A stretch of DNA of 64,000 nt from CAYSDH01 sp964429805 (GCA_964429805.1 CAYSDH010000006.1:1-64000); one strand, 5' to 3'. Numbered from the stretch's first letter, positions 16,490 to 24,994 are shown. Program-made: numbers and translations. The notes: generated by a model from the sequence alone, not told the origin.

Positions 16490-17074
16490 CTACGCTGGGA
16501 ATATCATGTCTTCTACAAGCTGACATATAGTGTGCCCTAGTAACATGTGGCATTCTTGTATTCGTGGAGTGTCAGTAGAAGGAATAGCGATAAGAATGTC
16601 GCAAAGCTCGCGCATGTCGCCACCTGACTTACCTGTCATACCAATAACAATCATATTTTGCGCCTTGGCAGCATGGATTGCTCTCAGCACATTGGGCGAA
16701 TTTCCAGACGTGCTCATGCAGATAAGTATGTCATCTTTACGACCCATGGCCCGCACAGCGCGCGCATAAATCTCATCATAGGAATAATCATTAGCCACGG
16801 CCGTCACGTAAGAGCTATTTACGTGCAGCGCTTCAGCATACAAGGGTGGGCGATCCTTATAGTATCTTCCTGAAAACTCTGCGGCCAGATGCTGCGCATC
16901 AGCTGCGCTACCTCCGTTTCCGCATAAAAGTACTTTTCCGTCACTGCGAAAACAGTCCGCTAGTTTGTCTGCGACATTGCCTACCGTGTTGAGTAGCGTC
17001 TCGTCTGTCAGCAGCTTGGTCTTGAGGTCTGCCGCAGACTGAATGTTTTTGATGATGATTTCTTTGTTGTCCAT
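16490..17074 (-). CDS. gmhA: Sedoheptulose-7-phosphate isomerase
   Basis: This 194-residue SIS-domain protein converts sedoheptulose 7-phosphate to D-glycero-D-manno-heptose 7-phosphate, the first step to ADP-heptose. Conserved blocks are LLCGNGGSAADAQHLAAEF, LHVNSSYVTAVANDYSYDEI, CMSTSGNSPNVLRAI and the C-terminal QECHMLLGHTICQLVE with the catalytic His. Length matches the family. It is directly followed by gmhB. The kinase and nucleotidyltransferase steps (HldE-type) are not in the window. It ends with TAG (16490-16492), direct evidence that TAG is read as stop in this genome. Confidence 0.95.
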   Translation of the reverse strand: MDNKEIIIKNIQSAADLKTKLLTDETLLNTVGNVADKLADCFRSDGKVLLCGNGGSAADAQHLAAEFSGRYYKDRPPLYAEALHVNSSYVTAVANDYSYDEIYARAVRAMGRKDDILICMSTSGNSPNVLRAIHAAKAQNMIVIGMTGKSGGDMRELCDILIAIPSTDTPRIQECHMLLGHTICQLVEDMIFPA

Positions 17075-17149
17075 CTATTCTTTCAAAATTCGAATTCTGA
17101 TGTGGTGAAAATACGCATTGTCAACATCTACTCAGTCTGAGCAATTCAC

Positions 17150-17896
17150 TCAGGGCCCCGTAATCTCATGTCGCCCATTTGATAGGAAATTGACCTCTGC
17201 CAATTGACCTGACTCTTCAAAATAGTCATAAGCCTTTTCGAGGTCGAGCCACAGCCCTTTTGTCACCGACTCAGGCAAAGGTCTGTCAAGTACATCTGTT
17301 TGTTTTAACGGAAATCGACCAGGAAAAATGGTTACTGGTATGGTCTCCTGTCCGCGGTCCTTTGCCTCGATACACCAGAGGTATAGCTCCTCGATTTTTT
17401 CGTCTGTAATCGGGATGCAACCCACAGTGACTTCATTGCCATGTATAAATATATCGCCTCCTGGTCTCGACTGATTGCTCAAAATCTTGTCTGACGGATT
17501 TGGGTAATTGATCCCCATACTCAAGTGAAAATTGCTGAGCGGATTGTATCTGTCAATTTGATAAAACCCTTCAGGCACTTGGAGGTCGCCTTGTTTTCTC
17601 TTGGGGCCTGGACCGCCTGATCGTCCAGCTATCTTGAAAGATTCAAGTAATGCGTAGCGCTGATTTTCTGCGCTTCTTATCCAAACCTCAAGTGTGTCTT
17701 CCGCTTTAAAGGCTCGAACGAAGAGATGAAAGGACCCTTCACCAATGCCTAAGGTGTTAAGTTTTTCTGTAATCTGAGGGCCGAGTCGATTATCGGCTTG
17801 TTTTACGCGCTGATATTGGAGCTGTCTTTTTTTAAAGCTACCCTGGTCGCTACTGTGCATGATGCAAAGTAATGCAACGAAGTACAAAGTCTTCAT
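17150..17896 (-). CDS. L,D-transpeptidase family protein (YafK-like)
   Basis: This 248-residue protein has a short N-terminal signal-like segment (MKTLYFVALLCIMHSS) and a YkuD-type L,D-transpeptidase domain. The catalytic signature IHGNEVTVGCIPI holds His152 and Cys160, preceded by PEGFYQIDRYNPLSNFHLSMGINYPN, typical of the YafK/ErfK branch. Such enzymes cross-link peptidoglycan or cleave protein-peptidoglycan links in the periplasm. The usual TxGC(I/V) motif is present as TVGC. It lies downstream of a 526-base region with several hairpins. Confidence 0.88.
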   Translation of the reverse strand: MKTLYFVALLCIMHSSDQGSFKKRQLQYQRVKQADNRLGPQITEKLNTLGIGEGSFHLFVRAFKAEDTLEVWIRSAENQRYALLESFKIAGRSGGPGPKRKQGDLQVPEGFYQIDRYNPLSNFHLSMGINYPNPSDKILSNQSRPGGDIFIHGNEVTVGCIPITDEKIEELYLWCIEAKDRGQETIPVTIFPGRFPLKQTDVLDRPLPESVTKGLWLDLEKAYDYFEESGQLAEVNFLSNGRHEITGP

Positions 17897-17942
17897 GAAA
17901 CTGATATTAATGAAGGAGGGAGGTGTCGGCTGGTTGAGCCAA

Positions 17943-17959
17943 TGACAGATTAACTGTCA
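17943..17959. promoter_or_regulatory. Near-palindrome upstream of L,D-transpeptidase gene
   Basis: TGACAG and CTGTCA flank ATTAA, giving 6-bp half sites 47 bases before the start of the L,D-transpeptidase gene. It could be an operator for a dimeric regulator or a leader hairpin. The T-tract that follows on the plus strand (ATTTTTTG) lies 7 bases away, so terminator use is less likely. Confidence 0.3.
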
Positions 17960-18015
17960 CGACTATTTTTTGTTGTGCCTAGCGGAATACAGATACTAAA
18001 ACCAACGGTATGACA

Positions 18016-18045
18016 AAAAAGGGAGCGAGTAGTCGCTCCCTTTTT
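18016..18045 (-). terminator. Strong, symmetrical terminator
   Basis: GGGAGCGA (18021-18028) pairs with TCGCTCCC (18033-18040) around a four-base loop, and flanking A and T runs extend the stem to 13 bp. It has T-tracts in both directions. No protein-coding gene ends just before it on either strand, which implies a non-coding transcript. Confidence 0.85.
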
Positions 18046-18180
18046 ATTATAGTTGGTGGGTTAGGATACCCAAGTTGGTTACTGTGTTTGGTTGCTCATC
18101 AAGTACACGGATACTTGCGAAACATTGATTGGTTAATAGTGGGGTAAATACTCTGACTTGCTCTTACACAAGTGACACTA
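18016..18180 (-). ncRNA. Candidate small RNA ending at strong terminator
   Basis: On the minus strand, sequence leading into the terminator folds into consecutive hairpins: CAAGTA/TACTTG with a six-base loop (plus strand about 18105-18122), TGGGT/ACCCA with a six-base loop (about 18062-18077), and the terminator stem itself. There is no open frame beyond a few codons. The nearest upstream gene on that strand ends at 18423, 240 bases or more away. The 5' end is a guess. I could not match it to a named RNA family from memory. Confidence 0.35.
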
Positions 18181-18422
18181 CGTCAATCTATTTTTATTGC
18201 AGCACATAATCGTTCTGCCCGCTGGGGTGTAAAGATGAAGAAGAATGAGGAGAATAAAAGTGCTTGCGTATGAAGTGAACTATTTATGTCACAAGTGACT
18301 CAAAGTAGCTTATGAACGGAATATACATCAGAATCGACTGAATATACAGCGAGCGAGTCATACTTTAGGGTGATAGGTGCCGAAAACACGGTGCTGAATA
18401 GCAAGTTTTTGGATGGCTTGGT

Positions 18423-18905
18423 CTATTTTTTAATCAAGACCAATTCCACACGCTGATTTAGTGCAGCTTTTAAGTTAAGGTCTTCTGCGCTGCTTGCGTT
18501 AGTTGCTAAGAGTGATTCAGAGAAAATGGGCTGCTCAGCTCCGTGCGGATGACATGTGAGTCGTTCAAGTGCTAGTCCAAATTCCGCGTGTAGTAGTTTT
18601 TTGATGTAGTGAGACATTCTGATTGACGCAGCCATGTTGTCTTCCGGGTTTTCTTGTGCGTCAACATAGCTATGCACTTCTATGCTGTATTCATGTGCAG
18701 ACTCAAGAAGAGTACCGATTTCAATCAGTTGATTATAATCTAACGGGTAGCTGCGCAGGTGGGTCATTTTGATGAGGTCAGGCAGCAAAAGTCTGTCTCC
18801 GTTTTCAATTTCTGGTGTGTCCCATGAGGTGTACCAGTCTTCTGAGATTTGAGAAAAAGAGCTGGCTGTGCTGAGTAGAAATAGAAAAATGAATAATGTT
18901 CTCAT
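18423..18905 (-). CDS. OmpA-like domain periplasmic protein
   Basis: A signal peptide (residues 1-18, ending SFSQ) is followed by a single OmpA C-terminal-type domain: LDYNQLIEIGTLLESAHEY, IEVHSYVDAQENPEDNMAAS, RMSHYIKKLLHAEFG, then NQRVELVLIKK. The family normally binds peptidoglycan non-covalently. The usual Asp and Arg contacts are only partly recognisable (VDAQ for TDxxG; NQRVE for NRRVE), so binding is uncertain. At 160 residues it is a stand-alone domain without a barrel. Its ATG overlaps the stop of the upstream membrane protein gene by four bases (ATGA), which suggests a joint role. Confidence 0.7.
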   Translation of the reverse strand: MRTLFIFLFLLSTASSFSQISEDWYTSWDTPEIENGDRLLLPDLIKMTHLRSYPLDYNQLIEIGTLLESAHEYSIEVHSYVDAQENPEDNMAASIRMSHYIKKLLHAEFGLALERLTCHPHGAEQPIFSESLLATNASSAEDLNLKAALNQRVELVLIKK

Positions 18906-19411
18906 CCTAGATGTTTTACAAGTAGTTCTTTAAAGTCATGATAATGCTGGGCACCGAGATGGTCTTCTGAGATAATATCAAAGAGTTCTCCATCTGTCCA
19001 GTGCAAGTAAGTGTCCGTCTCATTTTGATGATATACACCAAAAGCATCCCATTTGTAAAATGCGTCTACACTTTCTGACTCCCGGCCAACACCTGTATCG
19101 TCAAAGTTTAAGTAGTAGTGAGACTCGCTGTTGCCCATCCCTTCGCGTATGTCATTTAAGCCTTCCCTACACGCCATGTTGAGTTTAGAGTTTACCTTCC
19201 AACGATATAGTAGAACACCTACTATACTCAAGCCCGCTATGGTTTTTAAAAAGGAATGAGGAAAAAAGATGGCTAAAAAAACAATGGCAACTACAGCCAT
19301 GTAGTACTTATTCCATGGATATGAGTCTAAGATGTTTTGTCTCTCAAATTCGAAATAGCGCGAGTAAAGACGCAGTTGTACGTCAAGTCGGTTTTCTACT
19401 TTAACTCTCAT
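18902..19411 (-). CDS. Two-segment membrane protein, YcxB-like layout
   Basis: This 169-residue protein has two close membrane segments (about 40-55, MAVVAIVFLAIFF, and 57-70, TIAGLSIVGVLLYRW) followed by a soluble beta-rich domain (YYLNFDDTGVGRES, FYKWDAFGVYHQNETDTYLHW). This layout resembles YcxB-like membrane proteins, but I cannot confirm the family. It is translationally coupled (ATGA) to the OmpA-like gene downstream. Confidence 0.6.
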   Translation of the reverse strand: MRVKVENRLDVQLRLYSRYFEFERQNILDSYPWNKYYMAVVAIVFLAIFFPHSFLKTIAGLSIVGVLLYRWKVNSKLNMACREGLNDIREGMGNSESHYYLNFDDTGVGRESESVDAFYKWDAFGVYHQNETDTYLHWTDGELFDIISEDHLGAQHYHDFKELLVKHLG

Positions 19412-19444
19412 CTTTCTTTGCTGCAGTGGTTTTTCTCTTGTGAA

Positions 19445-20242
19445 TTAACTGCACAATGTGGCACAGATAGAATAGGTCATTGGTATTTTATTACCGAGTT
19501 TTTCAATGCGATACTTATCCGTCTCGATCTCTACTGTTCCATTAAAACAATTGTACGGAGAGTAATCATACTCATTCATCTGATCTATGCGCATTCCTTT
19601 GTCAAGCAGTGCTGTGATTACCTCAGACAGTCCATGATTCCACATGACATATTCTGAAGATATGTTGGCACTGCGATCGGCATAGGTGCCTGTCTCTGTC
19701 TCGATAATCGGGTCTGAGTTAAAATATCGGTGACTCACCCCGTTAAAATCATCGTCATACATCCACACAACGGGATGGAATTCTACAAAGACAAGTTTCC
19801 CTTCGGGCTTTAAAAAATGAGCAATGACGGAGGCCCATTTGTCAATGTCAGGCAACCAGCCTATCACGCCATATGATGTGAACACCATGTCAAACTGCTC
19901 ATCAAGCAAGGTGTGCAGCGAATAGACATCAGACTCAATAAAGCGACAGTTTACATCACATTGCTTGGCTAATTCATTGGCTCTGTCTATGGCCTCGTTT
20001 GACAAGTCCACTCCCGTGACCTCAGCACCCATGCGCGCCAGCGAGATACTGTCTTGACCAAAATGACATTGTAGATGAAGAATATTCTTTCCACTGATGT
20101 CGCCTAGCAATCCGAGTTCGATTTGCTTTAAAGAATTCTTTCCGGCAATAAATGCAGGGGTGTTATAAAATTCTGATTCGCTGTGGACAAGGGTTCTCTT
20201 GTTCCAAGACGCTCGATTTATTTCGAGATAATTATCAGACAT
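19445..20242 (-). CDS. Class I SAM-dependent methyltransferase
   Basis: This 265-residue protein has a Rossmann-type methyltransferase core: ILHLQCHFGQDSISLA as motif I (about 55-70), VTGVDLSNEAIDRA as motif II with the ribose-binding Asp, FIESDVYSL, then DMVFTSYGVIGWLPDIDKW. Homologues are common in Bacteroidota and are usually annotated only as methyltransferases; the substrate is unknown. A perfect -7 element lies 17 bases upstream of its ATG, just after the terminator of the preceding gene. Confidence 0.88.
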   Translation of the reverse strand: MSDNYLEINRASWNKRTLVHSESEFYNTPAFIAGKNSLKQIELGLLGDISGKNILHLQCHFGQDSISLARMGAEVTGVDLSNEAIDRANELAKQCDVNCRFIESDVYSLHTLLDEQFDMVFTSYGVIGWLPDIDKWASVIAHFLKPEGKLVFVEFHPVVWMYDDDFNGVSHRYFNSDPIIETETGTYADRSANISSEYVMWNHGLSEVITALLDKGMRIDQMNEYDYSPYNCFNGTVEIETDKYRIEKLGNKIPMTYSICATLCS

Positions 20243-20258
20243 AGTTTTTTGATTTAGT

Positions 20259-20266
20259 CAAATGTA
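20259..20266 (-). promoter_or_regulatory. -7 promoter element, TACATTTG
   Basis: On the minus strand this octamer is an exact match to the Bacteroidota -7 consensus TAnnTTTG, 17 bases before the methyltransferase start at 20242. It sits between that gene and the terminator of the metalloprotease gene, which supports independent transcription. A -33 element was not clear. Confidence 0.55.
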
Positions 20267-20271
20267 GATTA

Positions 20272-20304
20272 AATAAAAAACCCCACCTGAAGAGTCAGGT
20301 GGGG
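20272..20304 (-). terminator. Terminator of the metalloprotease gene
   Basis: CCCCACCTGA (20281-20290) pairs perfectly with TCAGGTGGGG (20295-20304) around a four-base loop. On the minus strand TTTTTTATTT follows. It lies 22 bases past the stop of the large secreted protein gene. Confidence 0.9.
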
Positions 20305-20325
20305 TCAATTCTTCAGCAGAGTTGC

Positions 20326-23300
20326 TTATTCTTTTACCAATCTATGCACCGCGTTTACTTCATCATTTGAGATAAAGAGGAAGTACATTCCTTTAGCCAT
20401 GTGATCGGTGTCTAGTTCAAATTTCGATTGTACTTGACTCATTTCGATTACTCGTTGACCCATTCCGTCAAAGACCACAACATCACACTCTTGGTGAGTT
20501 CCTAAATCTATAATCAGTCTGTTGCCAAACGGGTTAGGGTACGCACTCATACCCAACGCTTCAAATTCATCCACACCAACAGTGCAGTCGAGTGTAAGAA
20601 GTGGTGAAGTGATGATACAGTCAGTCAACGTTGATGACTCCACAGAGACAACTACTTCATCTAAATTGTCAAATGGACCTAAGTCTATCGACCCTACAAA
20701 GTTGAGGTCAATAACATCACTATCTACATTGTTAGACACAATGTATGGCGACCCATTACCAAGGTCAGAAATACTCACCTCTATGTAGAATTGATTCATC
20801 TCACCATCAGCACAGTAGGCCTCGTATTGTATCACCGGATAGTCACATTCGTAAATACATGAACCGTCATCTACCAAGGCATCAGGGTTATAGTTTAAGG
20901 CCGCAGGGTCTGTACATCCGTTGCAGTCAAATAGGCACGAGCCATCGTCAATGGTTGCAGTTTCGTCAAAGTTACAGGCGGCCGGGTCTGTACAACCAGC
21001 ACAAGAGACAAATTCGCAAGTGCCATCATCAATGCTCGCATTAGGGTCATAGTTACATGCATTTGCATTCGTACATCCCGCACAACTCACATATTCGCAG
21101 CTTCCGTTGTCGTCAGTGGCGTTAGGGTCGTAGTTACACGCATTCGGGTCTGTACAACCGACAATTCCTCCGGTGCAATCTCCTGTTGTAAAGAAGAATG
21201 AAGAAGAGCTGCCATCAGTCGTTGTGAAGTAAATCTCGTAGGTTGAGTTGATGTCACTGTTGATGAGATTGAGCGTGTCTCCATCAAATATGTCGAGGGC
21301 ATTGGCAGGAAGGTTTACGCACGAAGGTGCGGCACCGTTTATGCCCCAGCATACATCCTCAGCTTGACAGGTTCCATTGATGTCAAAGACCATTCCGATA
21401 ACGGGTAGCAGACCATAGCCATCGTCTAGGCAACCAGCATCATACAAAGTGAGTCCAGCTGGCAAGCAGTCAACTCCTGCACAACCATTGTTAGGAGGGA
21501 GGTCACCACTGCATACGCCCCATGGGTCTGTAGATGGTGAGCCAGCAATGTCGCCACAGTCATAGGCCCACGTTTCACAGTCAAAGTTTACAAGTTGTCC
21601 TTCCCACTCATAGGTGTTTTGGTCGGCAAATCCGTCACCAATCCAGACTTGAACTCCCGCAGAATGCGATGTGCTGCTACAGTCGCAGATGTTGTAGTCA
21701 TAAATACATGAGTTGTCATCTACATCGGCATTGGCATTATAGTTAGCGGCAAAAGGATTAGTACATCCAAATACTGATCCGCTGCAATCGCCCGTGGTGA
21801 AGAACGAAGAGCTTGAAGTACCGTCAGTCGTGGTGAAGTAAACTTCATACACGGCATTGATGTCAGAATTAATCAGGTTTAATGTGTCGCCATCAAACAT
21901 GTCAAATCCACTGACAGGAAGGTTGACACATGTTGGGACAACTCCGTCAACACCCCAGCAGAGGTCTTCTACGTTGCAGATTCCGTCAATGTCAAAGACC
22001 ATTCCGATAACGGGTAATATGTTACCATAGCCATCGTCTTGGCATCCGTTATCAAACAAAGTGATGGACGTTGGCGTGCATCCTCCGCCAGCGCAACCAT
22101 TGTTAGGAGGAAGGTCTCCAGCGCAAACACCCCAAGGGTCTGTAGAGGGTGAGCCAGCGATATCGCCACAGTCATAGGCCCAAGTTTCACAGTCAAAGTC
22201 TACAAGTTGTCCTTCCCATTCATATGTGTTTTGATCGGCAAATCCGTCACCAATCCAGACTTGTACACCGGCTGAATGTGATGTGCTGTTGCAGTCGCAG
22301 ATGTTGTAATCGTAGATACAAGAATCATCGTCAACTTCGGCAGTGGCATCATAGTTTACCGCAAATGGATTGGTACATCCGACCTGCGCGTTGTTGCAGT
22401 CACCTGTGGTGAAGAACGAGGAGCTTGACGTACCGTCAGCAGTAGTAAAGTATACTTCATACACTGCATTGATGTCAGAATTAATCAGGTTTAATGTGTC
22501 GCCATCAAACATGGTAAATCCACTGGCCGGCAGGTTGACACATGTTGGCACTGTTCCGTCAACACCCCAGCAAAGGTCTTCTGCGCTGCATGTGCCGTCA
22601 ATGTCAAAGACCATTCCTATGACAGGGAGTATGTTACCATAGCCATCGTCTTGACATCCGTTGTCAAACAAGGTGATGGCCACTGGCGGGCAGCCTCCTC
22701 CAGAAGAGTTGTCAAGCGTCCACCCGATGTCTTCCAATACACCCAAGGTGATTGGTCCAGGGTTGTGAATCACTTCCGCTTGTCCTACAAATGGCGTCAT
22801 CAGGCTATTCGCATTACCGGCAGTATACGTGTCTTCATTAAGGTGAGAATATGAAGAGCCACTATTCCATGAAGTTGGGGCGTAAAGCCTTGGCTGAGTG
22901 CCGTTACCTCCAGCTACACCACTAGTGCCAAACCAATAGAGGCTGTTGTCCGTTAAGGCGTTACCAAGTGTTGTAGTACCTGAACTGTAAGAGTCTATGT
23001 CAGTTCCTGCCCCAGTCTCTGCGAAACGGTCATAAATAATAGGATTACTTGGAAAACCTATGCCAATAAAGCCATCACCAGAGTCATAACTGCATGAACC
23101 CTGAATACCAAGACCGTGACCGAGTTCGTGTAACACCACAGTAACAAAATCAAATTGGTTAGAAGGGCAGTTTCCGTCTGTGCCATAGTACCAGTTTGCG
23201 GTGCTATTAAACGTGGCAACAATGTCAGGAATGCTGGAGTCCAGGTCGAATCCAGCTAATTTGTTTGCCAATGCGATAGGATAGTACGTGTTGCTTTGAG

Positions 23301-23694
23301 GTGCGCCAGAGAAGTTGGTCATGAATGTAAATGCTCCTGCTGCACCGAGCGTTCCTCCTGTCAGTGGTTCCCACGTGGCATCTACTTCTATAGTTACGCT
23401 TGAGGTCAATTGACTCGCCCATATATCTACTGCGTACTGAAAGGCAGTCTGCGCTTGCGCAGAAAATCCAGTGTAGTTCACCACAATGTTTGCGCTCCGC
23501 TGGCCATTAGGCACATAGTCTGCTGGAGGAGCTATGTGGGTGTTCATGGCCTCATAAATGGCTTGCACACCATTTTCAGAGTCAGAGTGAGTATGCATGC
23601 TGCACTGAGTCATTTCCTGCGCACTCAACATGTTAGACATGAGAATTGCGAATAGATAGAACGTTGCCTTGAGCGCCTTGGAGAATAGTTTCAT
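20326..23694 (-). CDS. Modular secreted zinc metalloprotease with T9SS sorting domain
   Basis: This 1122-residue protein has a signal peptide (about 1-25). The N-terminal region (about 65-330) is a metalloprotease-like domain with HELGHGLGIQGS (His189, Glu190, His193) and a possible Met-turn at SLMTPF. The position of the usual third ligand (199) is Gly, as in some related Bacteroidota proteins. Then come three copies of a Cys-containing module (ITLFDNGCQDDGYGN), two separated by a second module (CNSTSHSAGVQVWIGDG), and six copies of a short repeat of the form GCTDPxAxNYxxxAxxDDGSC. A type IX sorting domain (SAYPNPFGNRLIIDLG through LVKE) ends it. It should be exported by T9SS and attached to or released from the cell surface. 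The terminator at 20272-20304 closes the gene. Confidence 0.88.
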   Translation of the reverse strand: MKLFSKALKATFYLFAILMSNMLSAQEMTQCSMHTHSDSENGVQAIYEAMNTHIAPPADYVPNGQRSANIVVNYTGFSAQAQTAFQYAVDIWASQLTSSVTIEVDATWEPLTGGTLGAAGAFTFMTNFSGAPQSNTYYPIALANKLAGFDLDSSIPDIVATFNSTANWYYGTDGNCPSNQFDFVTVVLHELGHGLGIQGSCSYDSGDGFIGIGFPSNPIIYDRFAETGAGTDIDSYSSGTTTLGNALTDNSLYWFGTSGVAGGNGTQPRLYAPTSWNSGSSYSHLNEDTYTAGNANSLMTPFVGQAEVIHNPGPITLGVLEDIGWTLDNSSGGGCPPVAITLFDNGCQDDGYGNILPVIGMVFDIDGTCSAEDLCWGVDGTVPTCVNLPASGFTMFDGDTLNLINSDINAVYEVYFTTADGTSSSSFFTTGDCNNAQVGCTNPFAVNYDATAEVDDDSCIYDYNICDCNSTSHSAGVQVWIGDGFADQNTYEWEGQLVDFDCETWAYDCGDIAGSPSTDPWGVCAGDLPPNNGCAGGGCTPTSITLFDNGCQDDGYGNILPVIGMVFDIDGICNVEDLCWGVDGVVPTCVNLPVSGFDMFDGDTLNLINSDINAVYEVYFTTTDGTSSSSFFTTGDCSGSVFGCTNPFAANYNANADVDDNSCIYDYNICDCSSTSHSAGVQVWIGDGFADQNTYEWEGQLVNFDCETWAYDCGDIAGSPSTDPWGVCSGDLPPNNGCAGVDCLPAGLTLYDAGCLDDGYGLLPVIGMVFDINGTCQAEDVCWGINGAAPSCVNLPANALDIFDGDTLNLINSDINSTYEIYFTTTDGSSSSFFFTTGDCTGGIVGCTDPNACNYDPNATDDNGSCEYVSCAGCTNANACNYDPNASIDDGTCEFVSCAGCTDPAACNFDETATIDDGSCLFDCNGCTDPAALNYNPDALVDDGSCIYECDYPVIQYEAYCADGEMNQFYIEVSISDLGNGSPYIVSNNVDSDVIDLNFVGSIDLGPFDNLDEVVVSVESSTLTDCIITSPLLTLDCTVGVDEFEALGMSAYPNPFGNRLIIDLGTHQECDVVVFDGMGQRVIEMSQVQSKFELDTDHMAKGMYFLFISNDEVNAVHRLVKE
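21484..22710 (-). repeat. Internal 612-bp tandem repeat in protease gene
   Basis: The DNA encoding two paired modules recurs with a period of 612 bases (204 codons): an ACCATTGTTAGGAGG anchor occurs at 21484 and again at 22096 with long near-identical flanks. A third, partial copy of the first module lies between about 21170 and 21470. The high DNA identity indicates recent duplication, and it may also cause assembly collapse. Confidence 0.8.
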
Positions 23695-23784
23695 GATTGA
23701 AAACAGTTAGTTTGTCTTAATTTTTAAAAGCCCACGAAGATAACCTGACTAGGCCTAACTAACAAGGTGCTGCCGCTTAAAAAA

Positions 23785-24063
23785 TTAGAAGGAGAATCCG
23801 CAGAAATAAAGGGTCATGGAGATGAGGGTGAGCGTAATTAGGGCAGTGACGACATAGCTGATGATTGTTTTTCGTTGCTCATCGCTTTGCTCTTTTCTAA
23901 TTCGCTTGTCAAAGGCTTTTTTACCGAGTTCTGTTCCTGAGGGAAGGTCGAGTGATTTGCTGAATGTAGTCTGAGAATAGTCTACGCGCTTTTTATGCGC
24001 ATTTCTTTTAAGAAGGTTGCGGTTATTCTTGAAGGATACGTAGGTCTGAAAAGACATTCCCAT
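23785..24063 (-). CDS. Small single-span membrane protein
   Basis: This 92-residue protein has a basic, soluble N-terminal two thirds (NNRNLLKRNAHKKRVDYSQ) and one C-terminal membrane segment (about 70-90, VVTALITLTLISMTLYFCG). I do not recognise the family. Composition is compatible with a real gene and nothing overlaps it. Two direct repeats lie just upstream. Confidence 0.5.
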   Translation of the reverse strand: MGMSFQTYVSFKNNRNLLKRNAHKKRVDYSQTTFSKSLDLPSGTELGKKAFDKRIRKEQSDEQRKTIISYVVTALITLTLISMTLYFCGFSF

Positions 24064-24080
24064 TTTGTTGGTATTAATAT

Positions 24081-24114
24081 AATTACCATAAAATAGTAAA
24101 TAATTACCATAAAA
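24081..24114. repeat. Two direct repeats spaced 21 bp
   Basis: AATTACCATAAAA occurs at 24081-24093 and 24102-24114, followed in both cases by a GTAAA a few bases on. The 21-bp offset puts both on the same face of the helix. They lie 18 to 51 bases upstream of the small membrane protein start and may bind a regulator. Confidence 0.4.
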
Positions 24115-24140
24115 ACAAGTAAATGCACACGAATGTGTGC
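24107..24140 (-). terminator. Weak terminator after YkuD-type gene
   Basis: GCACAC (24125-24130) and GTGTGC (24135-24140) pair around GAAT. On the minus strand ATTTACTTGTTTTTA follows the stem. It would end the L,D-transpeptidase transcript that stops at 24153. Confidence 0.45.
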
Positions 24141-24152
24141 CTATTTAGGGTT

Positions 24153-24758
24153 CTACTTGTAGATCCAAAGTAAGACGGGTTGAGACACATCTTTGAGTCT
24201 GTTGTCAAGTCTAGTCATAAAGCGGTTAGATACTGCAGGGCATCCCCAACCTTCGGGAGTTCCAGTGGGGTGAGTTTCTGTTTCTGAGACCATGTCCCAG
24301 GAGTGTAAGACAATAAAGCGTTCGTAGGCATTGTCATTGCTTTGTTCCAAGCCATGAAGTTTGTAGTTGACATTGATGCCCCAATTACTGTAACCTCTTT
24401 TACCAATTTTATATTTTCCTATTGACGAGAGGTGGCTTTCAGGAGTATTACTAAAAATAGGAGCAGTGCGTGTGCCGTCAGTGCCCCAGGTGCTTTCGCC
24501 ACAGCCGTGAGCACATAGTCCAGAATCTAAAAGAATGTTGTGCTCAAAATCCCAGACAAATATCCTATTGAGCCCAGAGTGTATGCTCATGTCTATGAGA
24601 ATGCAGAATTCTTGATTGTAGCCTTTTAACTGGGCAAATGATAAGGCTTCTTGGGCTTTGAGATTGATGCTGTCTTGGGCTATGCTATCTGTTCGACCTG
24701 CGCTAAACGATAGTAAAAACAGGGTCAGAGATCCGAAGAGCAGGGTGCGTTTGATCAT
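24153..24758 (-). CDS. Murein L,D-transpeptidase catalytic domain family protein
   Basis: This 201-residue secreted protein has a signal peptide (about 1-22) and the YkuD_2 type catalytic region: ILIDMSIHSGLNRIFVWD, AHGCGESTWGTDGT, then VLHSWDMV (His152) and EGWGCPAVSN (Cys173). The family is related to L,D-transpeptidases and is common in Bacteroidota, where it probably acts on peptidoglycan in the periplasm. It is the second L,D-transpeptidase-like protein in the window but belongs to a different branch from the one at 17150. The gene stands alone. Confidence 0.88.
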   Translation of the reverse strand: MIKRTLLFGSLTLFLLSFSAGRTDSIAQDSINLKAQEALSFAQLKGYNQEFCILIDMSIHSGLNRIFVWDFEHNILLDSGLCAHGCGESTWGTDGTRTAPIFSNTPESHLSSIGKYKIGKRGYSNWGINVNYKLHGLEQSNDNAYERFIVLHSWDMVSETETHPTGTPEGWGCPAVSNRFMTRLDNRLKDVSQPVLLWIYK

Positions 24759-24994
24759 GATTTTAGAACGCGGGTGCTTTCGTTTTGGTATGGTCTACCC
24801 AGATGTCGAAGGTTTATTAGCAAAAGCGAATATTGCAGCTTATAAAAGCAAGTCTAGGTAGTTATACGAAGAGTTAGTCACGGGCTCTTGCCATTGCTCT
24901 TTAAATTGTGCCAATCAAATGACCTTGATTCTCGGTGGGATACAGTCGCCATTCTAGCGCCTATAGATATTAATTTAGGGCAAACTAAATACCT

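Larger units (their letters stand above)
17897..18422. other. Hairpin-rich intergenic region
   Basis: This 526-base stretch lies between two minus-strand genes and has no credible open frame. It holds a near-palindrome at 17943-17959, a strong terminator at 18016-18045, and a run of hairpins at about 18060-18120 that may belong to a small minus-strand RNA. 18200-18422 shows no recognised feature. Confidence 0.5.
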
